This document shows, in pieces, positions 9,116-18,617 of a DNA stretch of 64,000 nt (within the stretch, counting starts at the first letter, position 1; every line of letters begins with the position of its first letter). The DNA comes from JADCRZ01 sp037718865. Its GTDB lineage: Bacteria; Bacteroidota; Bacteroidia; Chitinophagales; Chitinophagaceae. The notes under the pieces are model-generated. The model searched no databases, was not told where the DNA came from, and saw only the letters and a program-made list of their open reading frames with translations. The position numbers and the translations under genes are program-made. The stretch spans positions 62,001 through 126,000 of the forward strand of contig JBBJMP010000013.1 of assembly GCA_037718865.1 (NCBI GenBank). The letters are read 5' to 3'.

Positions 9116-9155
9116 AAACGCTCCAGGCACATTTTCTATCATTCAACATTAAATT

Positions 9156-12100
9156 ATGATAAAGTTTATTTTTTCCTTTTTGGTCGCTTCATTTATCTTC
9201 CAATCCGTATCTGCCCAGGTTGATGCAGGCCTCTTCCGCTTTCCCGACGTTTCCAAAACACAAATCGTTTTTACTTATGCCAACGACCTGTGGGTAGTCC
9301 CTAAAGAAGGAGGCGCCGGCATCAAACTAAGTTCTCCGCCGGGAGTGGAAAGCTTTCCTAAATTTTCACAGGATGGTAGCAGTATTGCTTACTCTGGTAA
9401 TTATGATGGAAACCAGGATGTATACGTGATTCCCGTTGGTGGTGGTGTTCCTGCACGCCTTACCCAGCATGGTATGCCGGACAGGGTAGTTGACTGGACG
9501 CCTGATGGCAAACGCGTACTGTTTGCCTCAGGCAGGGAAAGCGGCAGGGAACGGTATAACCAGTTTTACACGATCTCGGCTAAAGGCGGGCCTGCGGAGA
9601 AACTGCCTTTGGCTTACGCCGAATTCGGTTCTTATTCACCGGATGGAAAAGAGTTGGCTGTAACATTTATATCGCAGGTTTTTCGTAACTGGAAACGTTA
9701 TCGCGGCGGCTGGAACGCCGACATCCATATCTTTGACCTGGCTACTTATAAGTCGGAAAAAATAACCACTGGGGATGCTTCTGACGAGTTACCTATGTGG
9801 CATAACAAATCCATTTATTTTCTTTCAGACCGGGGGCCGGAACTGCGTATGAATTTATGGCGTTACGACCTGGCTGATAAGAAGTATACCCAGCTCACGA
9901 ACTTCAAAGAGTATGATGCCCATTTTCCTTCACTAGGTCCTGAGGACATCGTGATGGAAGCAGGAGGAAAGCTGTACCTGTACCAGTTGTCATCGCAACA
10001 GCTAAAGGAGGTGAAAGTATCACTGGTAAGTGACAGGGCCTTGTTGAAACCGGCTGTTTTGTCAGCAGAAAAATACGTGCAGCATGCTGCGCTTAGTCCT
10101 GATGGAAACCGTGCCTTGATTGCAGCGCGTGGTGAAATATTTTCAGTACCTGCAGAATTTGGTTATGTAAAAGATCTGTCCAGAACTTCAGGAGCCGCCG
10201 AGCGGTATCCTGCATGGTCCCCCGATGGAAACAGCGTTGCTTACTGGAGCGACCAGTCGGGCGAGTACGAGCTTTGGTTAATGGATCCATCTAAAGAAAG
10301 TGCAGCACGTAAACTGACCAGTTACGGACCTGGTTTTCGATACAATCTATCCTGGTCGCCCGATAGTAAGAAACTTGCCTTTATTGACAAGGCAATGAAA
10401 ATTCAGGTGTATGATATTACAACCGCGAAAACAACGCAGGTAGACAAAGGGCTGCGCATGTCACAGGGAGCTCTGGAAAATTTTCGATGCAACTGGTCGC
10501 CCGACAGCCGTTGGATCACCTATAGCCGGGACCTGGAAAATTATCATTCCGGTATTTTCCTGTATGATTACAAGGCAAAGAAACTTCACCAGGCTACCAG
10601 CGGTTTCTATTTTTGTGCGGATCCCGTTTTCGATGCCGACGGCAAACATTTGTTTTTAAGTACCAACCAGTCGTTCCAGCCAAACTACAGCGATATAGAT
10701 AATACATTTATTTATGCCAACTCAACCCAGCTTGCTGCCATCAGCCTGAAAAAAACTACGCCATCATTGCTATACGCTAAAAATGACGAAGTAGGCGTAA
10801 AACGCGGTGAAGAAAAACAAAAGGCAGACAGTATAAAAAAAGTGTTGAAAGATGCAGGTGTAATTGATTCGGCTAAAACGGTTCCGGGTGTATGGGATAT
10901 TGACCTGGAAGGAATGGAAACACGGATGGTCATCCTTCCAATTAAACCGGGCAACTTTGGCAGGTTGAGCGCAGTAAAAGGCAGGATCATTTATCAGGCT
11001 TATCCAAACACCGGAGTTGCAGACGGCAAGCCAACATTAAAATATTATGATATTGAAAAACGCGAGGAAAAAACAATACTTGATGATGTGAACGGATATG
11101 TATTGTCTGAGGATGGTAAAAAAATATTGGTTCGCAGGCTTACGAACTTCGCCATCATAAAACCCGACGAAAACCAGAAATTTGAAAAGCCCTTACGTAT
11201 AGCTGAAATGCAAATGGTGGTGGAGCCCATGCAGGAGTGGAAACAAATTTTTATGGACACCTGGCGGATGGAGCGGGACTACTTTTATGATCCTAATATG
11301 CATGGCGTTGACTGGAACCTGGTAAAGGAGCGTTATTTGAAAATGCTTAAGGGTGCTATGACGCGGGAAGAACTAAACCTGGTACTAGGAGAAATGATTG
11401 GCGAACTGAATGCCTCTCATACCTACAAGGGCGGAGGAGATGAAGAACAGGAACGAAGGTCTGCGGTTGGATACCTTGGGATTGACTTTCAGGCTGCAGG
11501 CAATTACTATAAGATAAAAAGCATTGTGCGCCCCGCTGTTTGGGATGCCGAAGTACGCTCTCCGTTAAACATAAGTGGAACGGATATCAAAGAGGGCGAT
11601 TTCATCCTTGCGGTCAACGGTATACCACTTACTACTACGGAAGAACCATTTGCAGCTTTCCAGGGCCTGGCCAACAAAACAGTGGAGCTTGCCTATAATT
11701 CTTCCGCTTCTTTTACAGGTGCCAAAACGGCTATTGTAAAAACGCTGGGTGATGAATCCAGGTTGCGCCACCTGGCCTGGATAGAAGCAAATCGTAAACG
11801 TGTAGAAGAAGCTACGAATGGAGATGCTGGATACATTTATGTACGCAGTACGGGAATAGACGGGCAAAATGAACTGATCAGGCAGTTTAACGCGCAGTGG
11901 GACAAAAAAGCGCTGGTTATCGATGAACGCTTTAACAGCGGCGGACAAATTCCTGACAGGTTCATTGAATTGCTCAACCGCACGCCTTTGGCTTTTTGGG
12001 CCATACGTGATGGGGAAACGTGGCCATGGCCTCCTTTTGCCCACTTCGGTCCGAAGGTAATGCTCGTCAATGGATGGAGTGGATCCGGCGGGGATGCATT

Positions 12101-12422
12101 TCCGGATTATTTCCAGAAAAAAAAACTTGGGCCGGTAATAGGTACACGAACGTGGGGAGGTTTAATCGGCATTAGCGGTGTGCCGCCACTCATAGACAAT
12201 GGCAGTATCACCGTTCCTACTTTCCGGATGTATAATCCCGATGGTACATGGTTTAAAGAAGGACATGGTGTTGAGCCGGATATCGAGGTCCCGGAAGACT
12301 TATCTGCGATGGCAAAAGGAACGGACCCACAATTAGAGAGAAGTATAAAAGAAATCAAAGAGCTGCTAAAAAACAAACCGTTTAAGCGGCCCCAAGTGCC
12401 GGCTTACGAAAAACGATTTTAG
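9156..12422 (+). CDS. Tricorn-type S41 protease with beta-propeller domains
   Basis: A 1088-residue exported peptidase, the usual length for bacterial Tricorn homologues. A Sec signal peptide ends at about residue 20 (SVSAQ). The first ~680 residues form two beta-propellers built from WD40/PD40 repeats such as FSQDGSSIAYSG, WTPDGKRVLFAS and WSPDSKKLAFID. A PDZ-like segment (SGTDIKEGDFILAVNGIPL) and the S41 core follow. Catalytic landmarks are S754-H755 in NASHTYKGG, the likely nucleophile S977 in WSGSGGDAFP and the glutamate in KEGHGVEPDIEV. These enzymes degrade peptides, here probably in the periplasm. It is monocistronic as far as I can see, with 166 bp to the next gene. Confidence 0.92.
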   Translation: MIKFIFSFLVASFIFQSVSAQVDAGLFRFPDVSKTQIVFTYANDLWVVPKEGGAGIKLSSPPGVESFPKFSQDGSSIAYSGNYDGNQDVYVIPVGGGVPARLTQHGMPDRVVDWTPDGKRVLFASGRESGRERYNQFYTISAKGGPAEKLPLAYAEFGSYSPDGKELAVTFISQVFRNWKRYRGGWNADIHIFDLATYKSEKITTGDASDELPMWHNKSIYFLSDRGPELRMNLWRYDLADKKYTQLTNFKEYDAHFPSLGPEDIVMEAGGKLYLYQLSSQQLKEVKVSLVSDRALLKPAVLSAEKYVQHAALSPDGNRALIAARGEIFSVPAEFGYVKDLSRTSGAAERYPAWSPDGNSVAYWSDQSGEYELWLMDPSKESAARKLTSYGPGFRYNLSWSPDSKKLAFIDKAMKIQVYDITTAKTTQVDKGLRMSQGALENFRCNWSPDSRWITYSRDLENYHSGIFLYDYKAKKLHQATSGFYFCADPVFDADGKHLFLSTNQSFQPNYSDIDNTFIYANSTQLAAISLKKTTPSLLYAKNDEVGVKRGEEKQKADSIKKVLKDAGVIDSAKTVPGVWDIDLEGMETRMVILPIKPGNFGRLSAVKGRIIYQAYPNTGVADGKPTLKYYDIEKREEKTILDDVNGYVLSEDGKKILVRRLTNFAIIKPDENQKFEKPLRIAEMQMVVEPMQEWKQIFMDTWRMERDYFYDPNMHGVDWNLVKERYLKMLKGAMTREELNLVLGEMIGELNASHTYKGGGDEEQERRSAVGYLGIDFQAAGNYYKIKSIVRPAVWDAEVRSPLNISGTDIKEGDFILAVNGIPLTTTEEPFAAFQGLANKTVELAYNSSASFTGAKTAIVKTLGDESRLRHLAWIEANRKRVEEATNGDAGYIYVRSTGIDGQNELIRQFNAQWDKKALVIDERFNSGGQIPDRFIELLNRTPLAFWAIRDGETWPWPPFAHFGPKVMLVNGWSGSGGDAFPDYFQKKKLGPVIGTRTWGGLIGISGVPPLIDNGSITVPTFRMYNPDGTWFKEGHGVEPDIEVPEDLSAMAKGTDPQLERSIKEIKELLKNKPFKRPQVPAYEKRF

Positions 12423-12542
12423 TACCTCAGCAGGAGCCTTTGGTTAACAATAGGTATGCAGGTTGAAAAAATATTATGCACCTTGGTATTGAAGGGGGTT
12501 TCAGGATTTAAAGAAGATTGATCCCATCTGCTAAGGCCGTTC

Positions 12543-12572
12543 TTGTTCAACAGAATAATTTAATTTATATTG
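12543..12572 (+). promoter_or_regulatory. Possible promoter of the CHAT-TIR cassette
   Basis: TTG at 12543-12545 and TATATTG at 12566-12572 are separated by 20 bp, roughly the Bacteroidota -33/-7 layout (TTTG, 19 bp, TAnnTTTG), 16 bp before the CHAT start codon. The match is imperfect and the leader would be very short, so this is tentative. Confidence 0.3.
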
Positions 12573-12588
12573 ACGTACAAAGTTCCTT

Positions 12589-15500
12589 ATGGCTGAGCTC
12601 CTTGGCGGTTTTGATCAGGAAGAGATTAATGACGGGTTAAAAAAACTTGCCCAGGCACGAAGCATTGATGAAATCAAAAACCTGATTGATTCATTGCCGG
12701 TTTTAAGTTCACCCATTTTTCATGCTAACTTCAGGCAGTTAAGATTGAAATTTGTAAAAGATTCGAATGACTTGCATCATTTTTTACAAATTTATGATCT
12801 GTTCTTTACCTTACTTCACTATAAAATATATCGAAAAGAAAATTTACCGCAGGCTTCGGATTCACTAAAAAATGCATCGGTTTATGCTCCACCCTTTTTC
12901 TTAGCGTTGTACAAGGAATTAAATGGCAAAATTCCGGCAGACAAAGGGCCCACATACAATTTATTGGATGACCCTCAGCGTTTACAGGAGGAAGTGTATG
13001 CGTTAACGGAAACCCGGTTGACAGCGGTTAGTTATAAGCCGGAGGCAGGCGCTTTATGGACGGCCTTAATTGTAAAGTGTACGTATTGCGGGTCAAGGCG
13101 GCTTGTTTTTAGGGCTAACTATGTAAATGTACATGTCAATAATTTGCTGGCTGAAAAAATAATAAATAAACAAGTCAACAACGACTCATGTGAGTCTTGT
13201 GGTGAATCCCATTGCTGGCCAATTAGGATTTGGTTAACGGAGGGGCATTTGGATACCGATCCGCTGGCGTTTCTTTCCTGTATATATACCTTGCATGATT
13301 CCGCCGTAGTCATTTATCAACCCCCACCTGGAACCACAAGAAACAACTCAAATGACCGTATTCTTGAAGTACGACTTGAGATGCTTTTGCGTAACCTCGC
13401 AATTGACATTTATGGCAAAGACAGGGTAACAATTACAAACCGGGTCGTCTATGAACTAGATGAACTAATCTATCACATAAACAAACCCGCTCATGACTCT
13501 TCCGATGACCTTGAAGTTCATGTTCAAAACATAACTCAAAAGATTGAATCCGGTATCTTGCCGTTATATCAGGCTGAAGTTTACATTAACACTATTTTGC
13601 CGCACTCGCTTCTTATATCATGGGAAGTAGATCTCATTTCTACTGTTGGGAATTCTACTGAGGCGATAATCAGGTCCCTGATTTCAGAAGCTTGTGCAAA
13701 AGCCAAACAGATGACTTTGTTATTTCGCGCTTCTTTGGCCGCGAATACTGCGCAGTTGCTGATTGGCAGCAAGGCGCTTGCCCAAATCGCCCTTTCAAGG
13801 GCAGAAGATCTGTTTACTGCGGCGTCACCTGAAGAAGTAGGGTATAAGGAAGTTGAGATAAGTATTTTAAACATTAAGTCGGAAGTTTTGCAGTCGCAGG
13901 ATCAACATAAGGAGGCCGCTTTGATCAGGAAAACCGTATTAGAACACCTCGGAAGTAAGGATAATGATAGGCAAACCCACCTCGCTAAATTGGTAATTGA
14001 ATCTGCAGATGCATTGGGCAAGTTGCAACAGGAAGATTTTAAAGAAGCCATTGTTGCAATGAATAAGAATATTTCTTCTTTTGAAACATTTAATGCCGGC
14101 TTAGCACATGGGAAAAACGATCCGGACAATATTTATCCCGAGGTGCTGTATAATCATAGTGGTGCTATGGCAAATCTTAGTTTTGCCTATATAAGTATTT
14201 CACAATATTGGGAGCTATTCAATGTTCTTTCCAAGAACGGACCGGATGATGTGCTTTCCACCAAGTATATAAAGCAAAAGAGAAAAATAGCTACTGATGA
14301 ATCAATGGCTGAATTACACGCTAAAATTCTTAGAGATACCGTACCAGTCCTTGAGAACTACTTCCCCAATGGCTTGACCCCCGAACTATTACTGGAGCAT
14401 GCAATCAATAAGCTCACTACCGCCATTGAAATGGCCAGACAGGTCAATGGACATGAGTTCCTTGCCATTCAAACGCACAGGCTGGCTCTGATCCTGGATG
14501 AAAAAGGCGAAACTTCCATGGCAATCAGTGCAATGCATGATTGTATACATAGTGCAGCAAAAGCTGAAGATTTTATCAGGCTGAAAAGTGCATACGCATT
14601 TCTTGGACAACATGCATTCAATCAAAAGAACGGCAAAGAAGCACTGGATCATTTTAGAAATTCTTCAAGGTTCCATATGAAAGAACTGATCAGGAAGGGG
14701 GGCACCGCCGGAGAAAATAATTTTGCTAAATTAATGGGAGATGAGATACTGGATACCGTAGAACTCGGGGGTAACCTTCTTGAGGCAATCTTAACAGTAG
14801 AAAGCCTTAAATCGGTTTCGACTGCGATTTCCTTATCAAGGGGTATTCCCTTCCAGGCGAATATGCAATCAGGAGCGAGCGCCGGTATGAAAAAATCGCT
14901 TGACAATTTGCTAAGGCAGCGGGAAACGTACAGGCTTCAGGCAATCTGGAATATTGATGACAGGGATTTATTAGGGAAAAAAATAAGTGAGGTAGAATCT
15001 GAGATACAACATTTACGTCATGAGGTCAGCTTACGCGATCCAGCTTTTGTCCGGTGGGCAGACTCCACTGACGTTGAACTAGCTGAAGAAAGAATCATCA
15101 TCAGAACACTTAACGATTTGGGCAACAATACAACCATTTTGGGCTTTGTTCAGACAGGTAAGCACATGTGGACCTACGCATGCTGGAATGAAGGTCAAAT
15201 TTCAGCTAAACGTGAAATTCCGGATGAACTGTTGATCTTATTAAACCAACCGTATGATTCATCATTACTTACTGATAGGTCTTTTTTAGAAGTTATTTCT
15301 TATTTTATTTTGGATCCTGTATCCGAAAGACTGTCATCGCTCGGTCGCACAGATCGCCTCATTGTATCCCCAGACGAGCCATTCGACATGATACCGTTCG
15401 GTGCCCTGCCCTTCGGAGACAACGTACTGTGTGAAATGGTTTTACTCTCTGTCGTTCAAGGTTTAGGTGTGCTGGAAGCATGTGCCAAAAAGCCATCGCG

Positions 15501-16134
15501 GCCTGTCCAGTCAATGTTGACCGTGTGTGCCCCCAAAAGACCAGACGATATATTGGGTTTGCCGGGAGCTCTGGCTGAGGCATCTTTAATCAGTCGGATT
15601 TTTGCAGATAACAATAAAGAAATGAAACTTCTGGTTGGGCGGGAAGCTACTATAACAGCGATTAAGAGAATGGTAAATCAATATGATGCTTTGCATTTTG
15701 CCTGCCATGCTACTATTGACCGTACTGATCATGCCTGGTCTCAGTTGATGTTGACTCCTGAGGTTCAAAGCAAAGAAAGTGGAAATCTGTCAGAGGACAG
15801 GATTTTGGCTGAGCTCACGCTAAAGGAAGGCTGCCTTGTCAATTTGGCCGGATGTAGCACCGGTATCCAGGGGGCCGAAAAAAATCACCTGCGCAGCGGC
15901 CTGGTTCCTTCTTTTCTGGCTATTGGTGCAGGGAGTGTCATGGCAAGTCTATGGCCGATCAATGATGATGCTGCATCTTTATTTCAAGCTGCCTTTTACA
16001 AAAAGATAACGGCTGGTGAACGGCCGGCATACGCGCTGGCAGCTACCCAGAGGGATTGTAAAGCCGGAAAATTAGGAAACCAATTAATGGATATAAATAA
16101 TTGGGGCTCTTATATAATATACGGGTTGGGATAA
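12589..16134 (+). CDS. Zinc-ribbon/TPR/CHAT (caspase-like) protein
   Basis: A 1181-residue cytoplasmic protein without a signal peptide. Residues 1-160 are mostly helical and unrecognised. Residues 164-209 hold a zinc-ribbon-like insert (C164-x2-C167 and C201-x2-C204, plus H208/C209). About 360-790 is a long helical array that fits TPR repeats. From about 860 to the end is a CHAT domain, the caspase-fold protease found with TPRs: SPDEPFDMIPFGALPF (about 926-941), the catalytic histidine H1040 in LHFACHA and the catalytic cysteine C1089 in LAGCSTG, 49 residues apart as expected. TPR-CHAT proteases act in prokaryotic immunity, for example the type III-E CRISPR-associated Csx29 family. The TIR gene starts 4 bp after its stop, so a shared transcript is near certain. 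The DNA looks more A+T-rich than the flanks, hinting at acquisition. Target unknown. Confidence 0.88.
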   Translation: MAELLGGFDQEEINDGLKKLAQARSIDEIKNLIDSLPVLSSPIFHANFRQLRLKFVKDSNDLHHFLQIYDLFFTLLHYKIYRKENLPQASDSLKNASVYAPPFFLALYKELNGKIPADKGPTYNLLDDPQRLQEEVYALTETRLTAVSYKPEAGALWTALIVKCTYCGSRRLVFRANYVNVHVNNLLAEKIINKQVNNDSCESCGESHCWPIRIWLTEGHLDTDPLAFLSCIYTLHDSAVVIYQPPPGTTRNNSNDRILEVRLEMLLRNLAIDIYGKDRVTITNRVVYELDELIYHINKPAHDSSDDLEVHVQNITQKIESGILPLYQAEVYINTILPHSLLISWEVDLISTVGNSTEAIIRSLISEACAKAKQMTLLFRASLAANTAQLLIGSKALAQIALSRAEDLFTAASPEEVGYKEVEISILNIKSEVLQSQDQHKEAALIRKTVLEHLGSKDNDRQTHLAKLVIESADALGKLQQEDFKEAIVAMNKNISSFETFNAGLAHGKNDPDNIYPEVLYNHSGAMANLSFAYISISQYWELFNVLSKNGPDDVLSTKYIKQKRKIATDESMAELHAKILRDTVPVLENYFPNGLTPELLLEHAINKLTTAIEMARQVNGHEFLAIQTHRLALILDEKGETSMAISAMHDCIHSAAKAEDFIRLKSAYAFLGQHAFNQKNGKEALDHFRNSSRFHMKELIRKGGTAGENNFAKLMGDEILDTVELGGNLLEAILTVESLKSVSTAISLSRGIPFQANMQSGASAGMKKSLDNLLRQRETYRLQAIWNIDDRDLLGKKISEVESEIQHLRHEVSLRDPAFVRWADSTDVELAEERIIIRTLNDLGNNTTILGFVQTGKHMWTYACWNEGQISAKREIPDELLILLNQPYDSSLLTDRSFLEVISYFILDPVSERLSSLGRTDRLIVSPDEPFDMIPFGALPFGDNVLCEMVLLSVVQGLGVLEACAKKPSRPVQSMLTVCAPKRPDDILGLPGALAEASLISRIFADNNKEMKLLVGREATITAIKRMVNQYDALHFACHATIDRTDHAWSQLMLTPEVQSKESGNLSEDRILAELTLKEGCLVNLAGCSTGIQGAEKNHLRSGLVPSFLAIGAGSVMASLWPINDDAASLFQAAFYKKITAGERPAYALAATQRDCKAGKLGNQLMDINNWGSYIIYGLG

Positions 16135-16138
16135 AATA

Positions 16139-17047
16139 ATGATCAATATGGGCAAGACTGTATTTGTCTCTCATGCAGGTTCTGAATCAGATAAGGCCAG
16201 AGAAATTGCCGGCCGTCTACAGCAGGTAGACATTTCCGTAAGGTTTGACAGGAAAGAACTGGAGCTGGGTGACAGCTTTCTATCTTTTATGGAAGACGCA
16301 CTACTGAATGCAGACTACTGTCTGCTGCTTTGGTCTAAGGCTGCTTCCCGTCAAAAATGGGTTCAAGTTGAATGGGAAGCGGCCTTATACCGGTCTATAC
16401 AGGAATCCAGGAGTTTTATCATTGTTGGCAGACTGGAACCTTTTCCGGTTCCTTCGTTGCTTGGCCCCAGGTTAATGGTTGAATTATTTCCGGAACATGA
16501 CCCTGGATTTCAGCAGTTAATTCATCTATGGCAGGACGATCGCAATGCCGAAGCCGTTTCCTCAAAGCCGGTAGCCAGTTCAGAAGCCTTCGGGCAAATT
16601 GAGTCCGGCAATGAAACCGTATATATCACCTCGGATTTGTTCGGCATTACTGTTCCGGTTAAGCTGGATTTGCATGAGCCGATCGTAGTAATTATAAACC
16701 GGATTGTCCACCACCTTAAACTACCCAAAGATATTAGCTACAATAACCTGATCGGGCTTCGCCTGGAGTATAATCTCGTTCACGAAGACAAGATCCTAGA
16801 CAAAAATCTCTGCCTGGCAGATCAACAAGTTCGAGCAAACCAGGTCATCTGGCTTGAAACGAAAGCTACGCAGTATGCTCAGGCCACGCCATACCATAAT
16901 GAGAATCGATCATCTGGTTATAAGCTTGAAACTTATGAAACAAATATCTATAGAAATGTAGAGCCCTGGAGCATCAATCATTTTGTGCAAAAAAGTCTTT
17001 TCAGTATAATTCAAGAGAATAAATTAGGTTTTATTGAAATTGTATAA
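16139..17047 (+). CDS. TIR-domain protein with C-terminal ubiquitin-like domain
   Basis: A 302-residue soluble protein. Residues 5-135 are a bacterial TIR domain: VFVSHAGSESDKA at the first strand, FDRKELELGDSF with the BB-loop, LLLWSKAAS, then W74-x3-E78, where E78 is the position of the NADase glutamate in catalytic TIR domains. A flexible linker (about 137-158) joins it to residues 160-242, which read like a YukD/ubiquitin-type beta-grasp: VYITSDLFGITVPVKLDL, a helix VVIINRIVHHLKLP, then LRLEYNLVHEDKILDKN and QVIWLET. About 60 uncharacterised residues follow. An alternative ATG at 16148 would drop three residues. The tight coupling to the CHAT gene suggests an effector/protease pair; NAD depletion by TIR is inference from the family. 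Confidence 0.82.
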   Translation: MINMGKTVFVSHAGSESDKAREIAGRLQQVDISVRFDRKELELGDSFLSFMEDALLNADYCLLLWSKAASRQKWVQVEWEAALYRSIQESRSFIIVGRLEPFPVPSLLGPRLMVELFPEHDPGFQQLIHLWQDDRNAEAVSSKPVASSEAFGQIESGNETVYITSDLFGITVPVKLDLHEPIVVIINRIVHHLKLPKDISYNNLIGLRLEYNLVHEDKILDKNLCLADQQVRANQVIWLETKATQYAQATPYHNENRSSGYKLETYETNIYRNVEPWSINHFVQKSLFSIIQENKLGFIEIV

Positions 17048-17309
17048 ACGTTCAAATTCCATTGTCGTTAAATGAACACAGTTTTCTTTATGTATGTAAT
17101 AAGTATTATGAAGGAGCGGAGCTTTTTTTTTGCTCATTACTATTAATTAGCATAATTTCCGAGTGATTATTGACAGTTGACATATTACCGCACTGGGCTT
17201 TCCGTAATAATGCCGTCTGTCATCGCAAATGTCGACGGATCTCTGTTCATACTGCTGCTTAACCTGAAGCTTAAACGCTGAAAACATCCTCATACCTAAA
17301 TAACATCTC

Positions 17310-18560
17310 ATGCAAAGAAGGAGTTTCCTGAAATCTGCTATACTGGGCTCAACGGCTGTGTTGGCAGGCTTTCCATTAGGAACTACATTCGCCGGTTCGT
17401 CGCTGCCCCGCCTGAAAATTACCAAGATCAGGTATTACAGCGCGCCAGGCTACAACAAGCCCTTATTTAATCAGGCCCGTGGCATTGTGGAGATCGAAAC
17501 GGATGGCGGCATCATCGGCATCGGCGAAGGCGGGTCTAAAGATATGATCGAGCAATGTGCTCAAATGATGATCGGTGAAGATCCGTTCAGGATTGAACAC
17601 ATCTGGCAGAACCTGTATCGTGGCATGTTTTATCCACCCGGCCGGGAAAAACTGCATGCCCAGGGAGCTTTGGAAATGGCACTCTGGGATATCAAAGGCA
17701 AAGCATTGGGTGTGCCTGTATATGATTTACTAGGAGGCAGTACCCGTGAGTTTGTAGAATGTTATGCAACCGGTTTCAGTGCTTCAAAGGCAACGACACA
17801 GGAAGAAAGAGCAAAAGATTGTATTAAAGCAGGACTGCGTGCTTACAGGATAGGTCCCACCGGCGGGAACGGGGAAGAGCCCTTTGATTTCTATGACAAT
17901 GCAAAAAAAACCATCGATTTCTGCAAAAGAATTGATGCCGCAGTAGGCGGCGGCGGAAATTGGGCCATAGATCTGCATACCCGGTTCGATTTAACGGATG
18001 GCCTAAAGGTCTGCAATGCCCTCGAATCGTTAGAACCCTATTTTGTGGAAGACATCGTCAGGTCAGAAAATCCGGGGGTATATAAAACAGTTCGTCAGTT
18101 AACCAAAGTGCCGATTGCGGTGGGAGAGCAGTTTGGTGACAGATGGGATAACAACGAACTGATAGAAAACAGGCTGATCGATTATGCACGCGTTACCATG
18201 CCTAACTCAGGAGGCATCTCGGAGTTTAAAAAGATCGCCTCCATGTGTGAAACGCATTATGTAGGCATGATCCCTCATTTCACCGGTCCATTGTCTACAG
18301 CGGCACTTGTACATGTATTGGGTTCGAGTAGCCCTTCCCGTTGCCTGATGGAATTAGGTGGAGGAGAACCGGAAAGGCCTGCTTATTTTAATGAAGACTA
18401 TCTGCTGTTTAAAAATGGAAAACTATACCTGAATCCGGCTCCCGGCCTGGGCGTAAAATTTGACCCTAAGAAAGCGACTTTTGTAATGGAGATCAATACA
18501 AAAACCAAGTTTCCCCATCCAGTACTGAAAAGTCCGGATGGTGCAATACATAACTGGTAA
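17310..18560 (+). CDS. Exported enolase-superfamily acid-sugar dehydratase
   Basis: A 416-residue member of the mandelate racemase/muconate-lactonising branch of the enolase superfamily. These enzymes abstract the proton alpha to a carboxylate and most dehydrate aldonic or aldaric acids. Metal ligands are D221 (AIDLHTRF), E247 (FVEDI) and E273 (VGEQF); general acid/base candidates are H223 and H323 (IPHFTGP). The N-terminus is a Tat-like leader, QRRSFLKSA followed by a hydrophobic segment ending near AGSS, which is unusual for this normally cytoplasmic family. It heads the SusC/SusD locus, 57 bp upstream of susC. The exact acid is not determinable; galactonate- or fuconate-like substrates are possible. 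Confidence 0.82.
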   Translation: MQRRSFLKSAILGSTAVLAGFPLGTTFAGSSLPRLKITKIRYYSAPGYNKPLFNQARGIVEIETDGGIIGIGEGGSKDMIEQCAQMMIGEDPFRIEHIWQNLYRGMFYPPGREKLHAQGALEMALWDIKGKALGVPVYDLLGGSTREFVECYATGFSASKATTQEERAKDCIKAGLRAYRIGPTGGNGEEPFDFYDNAKKTIDFCKRIDAAVGGGGNWAIDLHTRFDLTDGLKVCNALESLEPYFVEDIVRSENPGVYKTVRQLTKVPIAVGEQFGDRWDNNELIENRLIDYARVTMPNSGGISEFKKIASMCETHYVGMIPHFTGPLSTAALVHVLGSSSPSRCLMELGGGEPERPAYFNEDYLLFKNGKLYLNPAPGLGVKFDPKKATFVMEINTKTKFPHPVLKSPDGAIHNW

Positions 18561-18617
18561 TTTATTAAACATTCCATATAAAAATTTTAATTTATAACCC
18601 TTCAAATAACGATTGCC

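Noticed and set aside
17048..17309. Spacer after the TIR gene with a T-run (17115-17135) as a possible terminator
   Set aside because: Only a 3-4 bp stem (GAGC/GCTC) surrounds the T-run, too weak to call. No gene or attachment-site-like repeat is visible at this cassette boundary.
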